Shown here in pieces: positions 50,586 to 54,359 of a DNA stretch of 54,359 nt. The position numbers and the translations under genes are program-made. Below the pieces are notes generated by a model. It had not been told where the DNA came from. It worked only from the letters and a program-made list of their open reading frames with translations, and did no database searches. Position 1 is the stretch's first letter, and the number at the start of each line of letters is the position of its first letter. The stretch is taken from the NCBI RefSeq assembly GCF_046035435.1, contig NZ_JBFNFH010000012.1. One strand, 5' to 3'. The DNA comes from Helcococcus bovis (GTDB lineage: Bacteria; Bacillota; Clostridia; Tissierellales; Peptoniphilaceae).

Positions 50586-51110
50586 AATAAAAAACAGAAC
50601 GATCTCAATAATTTGATAGAAGACAAGTTTGGGTGTATTTTATTAAAACAAGATCAATCTAATATAAGCTCTCCATATTTTATGAATGGAAGTGTAGGTG
50701 TTGCATCTGTTCTATTAAGATATTATTTGTATACTAAAAATATTGAATATAAGAAGATAGCGATTACAATAATGGACTCTTTAATATATAATTTATCACT
50801 TCATACAGGTTTATTTGAAGGGATGTCAGGTATTGCGAACACATTTCTAGATTGTTATTTTATAGTTGGAGATGTTAAATATCTAAATGTTGCAAAAAGA
50901 ATGGCGAATGATATAAGTAATTCATTACATATAAATAATAAATTTATATCAGGATATACAAGGGATGGAGAAAATCTTTCATTTTCATTTGATTATGGGT
51001 CTAGTGGAATTGCATTGTTCCTAGATAGACTTGTAAAGCAAAAAAAATATAATTTTATACCATTCTTAGATAGAGAAATGGAGTTAATTCATGAACAAAA
51101 TGATAAATAA
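50586..51110 (+). pseudogene. Lanthipeptide synthetase LanKC, C-terminal cyclase-like remnant
   Basis: About 174 codons, open from 50586 with no proper start (TTG 50613 lacks an RBS). GSVGVASVLLRYYLYTKN, GLFEGMSGIANTFLDCY and FDYGSSGIALFLDRL match the C-terminal LanC-like domain of class III/IV synthetases. The lyase and kinase domains, normally about 600-700 residues, are missing. The zinc ligands of true LanC are not visible, which is normal for class III. The gene overlaps the transporter start by 20 bases. The lesion lies directly after the precursor gene. Confidence 0.75.
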
Positions 51111-52707
51111 AATAATTAATAAGCACAAAAAGTTGTTTATAGGTGTTGTAGTACTAATTATAATATATTCTTTATTAAGTGTATTATCAGGTTATAGTCT
51201 TTCTTTTATGGTAAATATATTTGACAAAGATAATACTACTATTAAAGATGTATTTAAAGTGATATTTGTTATCCTATTTATAGATATAATGTCCTTAACA
51301 TCATTGTATACAAAGTACTATTATCAATCAAAATTACAATCAAGACTTCGAAATGAAGTTAGGTTAGAATTGTCAAATAAAATAATACATCAGGACTACG
51401 AGAATTTTATTAAACGTGATTCTGGAACATATTTAGCATGGTTTACTAATGATATTAAAGAGATAGACAATAGATGTTTTGAAGGAGTTTTTAATATTAT
51501 ACATTCAATAACAAGTGTAATAGGTACTTTTATAGCTATAGCAACTTTCAATATTTGGATTTCAGTGACTACAACAGTTTTATCTATTACAATGGTATTT
51601 CTACCAAAACTAATGAATAATACAATTCAAAAAATCGGAGAAAAACATACAAAAGAAGAAGAATCATATATTTCTAAAGTAAAATCTTTGATTGAAGGAT
51701 TTCCGGATTTATATGTTAGCAATAGTGAAGATTATTTTGATGCTAGATTGAAACAATATAGCAATGTTTATGAGTTAAATTATTTTCAATTTTTAATAAT
51801 CCAACTCAAAACTGCAGTCTATTCAGCTGGGTTATCTTCTTTCTCCCAATTATGCTTATTGGGATTAACAATGATTTTTGTAAGCCTTGGAAAAGCTCCA
51901 ATCGGCTCTATCCTTGCAATGGCTGGCTTAGGACAGGTGTTTATGGGTGGGATTTCTGGAATAGTTAATAGTCTAATTTCTATTAAAAGTTCAAATGTTT
52001 TCTTTAAGAAATATGAAAACATTGAGAAACGTGATTTAAACCAGAATAAATTTATAGAATTAAATGATAAATTTAAAATAGAAACAAAGGACTTATGTTT
52101 TAGTTATAACGATAATAGTGAAAAGTTAAATTTTCCAGATTTAGATATTAACAACTTTAATAAAACTCTTATAAAAGGTGCGAATGGTAGTGGTAAAAGT
52201 ACACTACTTCATTTAATATTAGGATTATATAAAGTTAACTCAGGGATTGTTAACATTGATGACAATAATGTTTCTGTAATTACTAAAGAGGAAATATTTA
52301 ATAAAATCGCATATATGCAGCAATCACCTAAATTATTTATTGATACCATAAGAAATAATATTAAACTTAACTTGGATGTAAATGATTCACAAATTTGGGA
52401 AGTTTTAGCAACTTTGGGATTAGTTGAATTTGTTAAAGGTCTTCCAGGACAACTAGATTATAAGATTACAGATCAAGGCAAAAATTTATCTGGTGGCCAA
52501 AAACAAAGGTTCATACTCGCTAGACATTTATTGAGAGATGTAGATACAATAGTTTTAGATGAGGCAACTTCTAACATTGATATTGAAAGTAAATTATTTT
52601 TATACGAAAAACTCTTAAATAAAAATGATAGAGGGGTGATAATGGTAGATCATTCTATAAACAAAGAAAATGAGAGCTTATTTGATGATTTAATTATAAT
52701 AAAATGA
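51091..52707 (+). CDS. ABC transporter, permease-ATPase fusion (probable lanthipeptide exporter LanT)
   Basis: 538 residues. The N-terminal half has six membrane segments (from LFIGVVVLIIIYSLLSVLSG onward). The C-terminal ATPase has Walker A KGANGSGKST (about 361-370), Q-loop YMQQSP, signature LSGGQKQR (about 466) and Walker B TIVLDEATSNID (about 487). There is no C39 peptidase domain, so leader removal would need another protease, as usual in class III systems. Intact; coupled to the LanKC remnant by overlap. Confidence 0.88.
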   Translation: MNKMINKIINKHKKLFIGVVVLIIIYSLLSVLSGYSLSFMVNIFDKDNTTIKDVFKVIFVILFIDIMSLTSLYTKYYYQSKLQSRLRNEVRLELSNKIIHQDYENFIKRDSGTYLAWFTNDIKEIDNRCFEGVFNIIHSITSVIGTFIAIATFNIWISVTTTVLSITMVFLPKLMNNTIQKIGEKHTKEEESYISKVKSLIEGFPDLYVSNSEDYFDARLKQYSNVYELNYFQFLIIQLKTAVYSAGLSSFSQLCLLGLTMIFVSLGKAPIGSILAMAGLGQVFMGGISGIVNSLISIKSSNVFFKKYENIEKRDLNQNKFIELNDKFKIETKDLCFSYNDNSEKLNFPDLDINNFNKTLIKGANGSGKSTLLHLILGLYKVNSGIVNIDDNNVSVITKEEIFNKIAYMQQSPKLFIDTIRNNIKLNLDVNDSQIWEVLATLGLVEFVKGLPGQLDYKITDQGKNLSGGQKQRFILARHLLRDVDTIVLDEATSNIDIESKLFLYEKLLNKNDRGVIMVDHSINKENESLFDDLIIIK

Positions 52708-52733
52708 TATACTTTTATTAAAAGGAAGTTATC

Positions 52734-53804
52734 ATGAAAAAAAATATACATAAAAATATTAGAAATCTAAGGAAAGAAAAAGGATATAGTCAGGAAAAAC
52801 TTGCAGAGTATGCAGATGTAAGTACTGGAGCGGTATCAAAATGGGAATCTGGAGAAACTACTCCGGATATTACTAATCTAATAAAATTAGCTCAAATATT
52901 TGGAGTGTCTGTTGATTTTTTAATTGGATATGTACTAGAACCAAATGGAACGTATTATTTTTTAAGAACAATTAAGGAAGCTTTGAAAAATAAAGATTTT
53001 ATTGATAAACAGGATATTATTAAAAATGGACTAAAATATTATCCGAATAATTTAGAAATAATATATAGATCTGCTTTATTTTACATTTATTTTGGAATTT
53101 ATGAAGAACAAAATGAAGAGATAAAAAAAGGAATTGAGTTACTATATAAATCATTATATTTATTGGATTACAGTGAAAATTTTAAGGTATCAAAACAACA
53201 AATCATAGTGGAACTTGCTAATGCTTATAGTTCTATAAACGAGGTAGATAAATCTATATCTTTATTAAAAGATAATAATGATGACAATGTGCATGATATT
53301 TTAATTGGAGTTTATTTATCTTTAAGAAATAATACCTCCTATGAAGCCTTAGAATATTTGTCTAGGTCTTATATAAAAAATATAACAGATACAATGATAA
53401 TTATTGATGGTGTAGTAGAAACCTTAAAAAAATTAAAAAACTATAAAGAGGCATATAATTTATTGCTTTGGTATGAAAAATTTATAGATAGTATAAAGTC
53501 TGAAGATGATAAATTTTTTAAAAGTATAAAAATTATTACGATAGCTAATCAAGCTATAGTTAGATTAGCTTTGCATTCTAACTATGATTCAAATACTTCT
53601 GAAAAACTTATAAAAAAATGTAAAGATTTATACAACGAAAGTGTATCTACGTATGGGAATGAAACATCATTTAAATACTATTTTGGTAATGAACCAATAG
53701 ATATATTTGGTGACGATGATTTGAATATGCAAATTAAAAGAATCGAACTTGAAGGATATACTGATGAATTTAGAAAAACTTGGAAATCAATCCATAAAAA
53801 TTAA
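52734..53804 (+). CDS. XRE HTH regulator with TPR-like C-terminal domain
   Basis: 356 residues. HTH at 8-62 (LRKEKGYSQEKLAEYADVST, GAVSKWESGETTPD). The remainder is helical, with TPR-like pairs (NLEIIYRSALFYIYFGIYEE, VELANAYSSINEVDKSISLL). This architecture is that of peptide-sensing regulators (RRNPP-like) that control bacteriocin clusters. It may sense a peptide and control the precursor promoter through the dyad at 50348 (inference). AAAGGAAG precedes the ATG. Confidence 0.85.
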   Translation: MKKNIHKNIRNLRKEKGYSQEKLAEYADVSTGAVSKWESGETTPDITNLIKLAQIFGVSVDFLIGYVLEPNGTYYFLRTIKEALKNKDFIDKQDIIKNGLKYYPNNLEIIYRSALFYIYFGIYEEQNEEIKKGIELLYKSLYLLDYSENFKVSKQQIIVELANAYSSINEVDKSISLLKDNNDDNVHDILIGVYLSLRNNTSYEALEYLSRSYIKNITDTMIIIDGVVETLKKLKNYKEAYNLLLWYEKFIDSIKSEDDKFFKSIKIITIANQAIVRLALHSNYDSNTSEKLIKKCKDLYNESVSTYGNETSFKYYFGNEPIDIFGDDDLNMQIKRIELEGYTDEFRKTWKSIHKN

Positions 53805-53888
53805 ATAAGTAATTAACCATTTTGAAAAACAAAATGTTTGGGTTCTTTGTCAAATAGTGTTGATGGAGAATTAAAGTAGCAATTATTT

Positions 53889-53925
53889 CAGAGTTAGAGT
53901 AACAAAATTCTAACTCTGTTTTTGG
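53889..53925 (+). terminator. Strong intrinsic terminator after the regulator
   Basis: CAGAGTTAGA (53889-53898) and TCTAACTCTG (53909-53918) form a perfect 10-base stem followed by TTTTTGG. Confidence 0.9.
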
Positions 53926-53994
53926 ATTAAATATTTGTATTTATATACCTATCATTATAAGAAATAATTATATTGCTCTAATTTTTAGAACTGG

Positions 53995-54053
53995 AAACGG
54001 AAGTGGAATGGCAGAAAAAATCTAAAAACGTACTTAAATCTTCCGTTTTTTTT
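53995..54053 (+). terminator. Long-loop terminator, possible small RNA 3' end
   Basis: AAACGGAAG (53995-54003) and CTTCCGTTT (54040-54048) with a 36-base loop and T8 following. No gene runs into it after the previous terminator, so it may belong to a short untranslated transcript. Confidence 0.5.
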
Positions 54054-54074
54054 GTATAATCGCAGGATGGGAAT

Positions 54075-54163
54075 AAAATTGTGACAAGTCACAATTTTAC
54101 GTCATGACACGGCAAGCACGAACGAAGTGAAGTGTGAGTCGATGTCTGGCCCTTCCTCATCGA
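54075..54163. other. oriT-like segment with perfect inverted repeat
   Basis: AAAATTGTGAC-AA-GTCACAATTTT (54075-54098) is a perfect 11-base dyad. GC-richer DNA with CACGGCAAGCACGAACGAAG and a TCGATG/CATCGA dyad (54139-54144, 54158-54163) follows. Such dyads in front of mobilisation genes are typical transfer origins. No known nic site is recognised. Confidence 0.4.
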
Positions 54164-54267
54164 ATGAAGAAAAACGCGACCGAAGCATTTTTAGAATGAG
54201 ATGTGAATGAGAATAGTCGCAAAATTTTATAAAATGGCTTAATTACAAGATATAAAGAGAATGAAAA

Positions 54268-54354
54268 ATGGCTACTGGTACTCAAATGGTACTTGAAGCT
54301 AAAAAGAATAAATTGAATAATAGTCCAAGTAATTTACATGAGGACAAAAAATAA
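54268..54354 (+). CDS. Short ORF at the window end, hypothetical
   Basis: 28 residues (MATGTQMVLEAKKNKLNNSP ...), hydrophilic. AAAGAGAA lies upstream, and its TAA runs into GGGGG, a possible RBS for a gene beyond the window. It may be the first small gene of a mobilisation module. Weak support. Confidence 0.35.
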   Translation: MATGTQMVLEAKKNKLNNSPSNLHEDKK

Positions 54355-54359
54355 GGGGG

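Noticed and set aside
1..54359. CRISPR arrays, tRNA or rRNA genes
   Set aside because: No regularly spaced repeats with unique spacers and no cloverleaf or rRNA sequence was recognised on reading; a tRNAscan or Infernal run would settle weak cases.

Overview
The window is AT-rich DNA from a low-GC Firmicute. The host is most likely a Streptococcus of the S. suis type. This is an inference from four things: a serine-recombinase prophage inserted in the 3' end of rlmD (rum), a known streptococcal hotspot; the erm(B)/ant(6)/spw resistance genes; class III lanthipeptide remnants; and codon and RBS style. It is almost entirely accessory DNA made of several stacked mobile elements.

Layout. (1) 2-70 is the last coding stretch of an rlmD-like 23S rRNA uracil methyltransferase gene, i.e. 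the left junction. (2) 311-5600 is a defence cargo island. It holds a small HTH regulator and an M.HaeIII-like C5 methyltransferase on the + strand. Converging on the - strand is an operon of a three-component ABC (ABC-3C) conflict system, a second HTH regulator and a putative restriction endonuclease. (3) 6034-42350 is a long-tailed (siphovirus) prophage with HK97-type head genes. It runs from a sigma-like gene (broken), antirepressor, primase-helicase, VRR nuclease and SNF2 helicase (broken) to HNH, small terminase, a short MetK with two DNA methyltransferases, small accessory genes, large terminase, head, tail and lysis genes. It then continues with DUF2800, DUF2815, a family A DNA polymerase and three serine-recombinase genes. 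(4) 42485-49439 is a resistance island between rlmD-end scars. erm(B) with its leader peptide lies between two recombinase C-terminal remnants. After it comes an operon with a DUF1413 gene, a nucleotidyltransferase, a methyltransferase, ant(6), a phosphoribosyltransferase and spw. (5) 49600-53925 has a hairpin cluster, a truncated IS3-family transposase and the remains of a class III lanthipeptide cluster: precursor, truncated synthetase, ABC exporter and HTH-TPR regulator. (6) 53930-54359 has terminators, a perfect inverted repeat and an oriT-like segment that may begin another mobile element.

How the parts fit. The recombinases at the right of the phage and the rlmD-end sequences at 1-70 and 42485-42520 look like a matched pair of junctions. 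The restriction and ABC-3C genes therefore ride inside the prophage. The array of rlmD C-terminal scars at 49262-49439 records further insertions at the same site. The phage MetK could feed AdoMet to the two adjacent methyltransferases. Several genes are damaged: the sigma-like gene (in-frame TAA), the SNF2 helicase (7-base insertion inside Walker A), erm(B) (one-base deletion at codon 2) and the lanthipeptide synthetase (N-terminus lost). So the prophage may be defective, and macrolide resistance may be silent unless these are sequence errors.

Most notable signals: a 32-residue class III lanthipeptide precursor with an intact exporter but a truncated synthetase; three copies of a conserved CGTCCGATTTT-hairpin element before three phage operons; three copies of a second promoter-like element; an ABC-3C effector with an HNH-like zinc fold that lacks the usual histidines; and the rlmD insertion-scar array.
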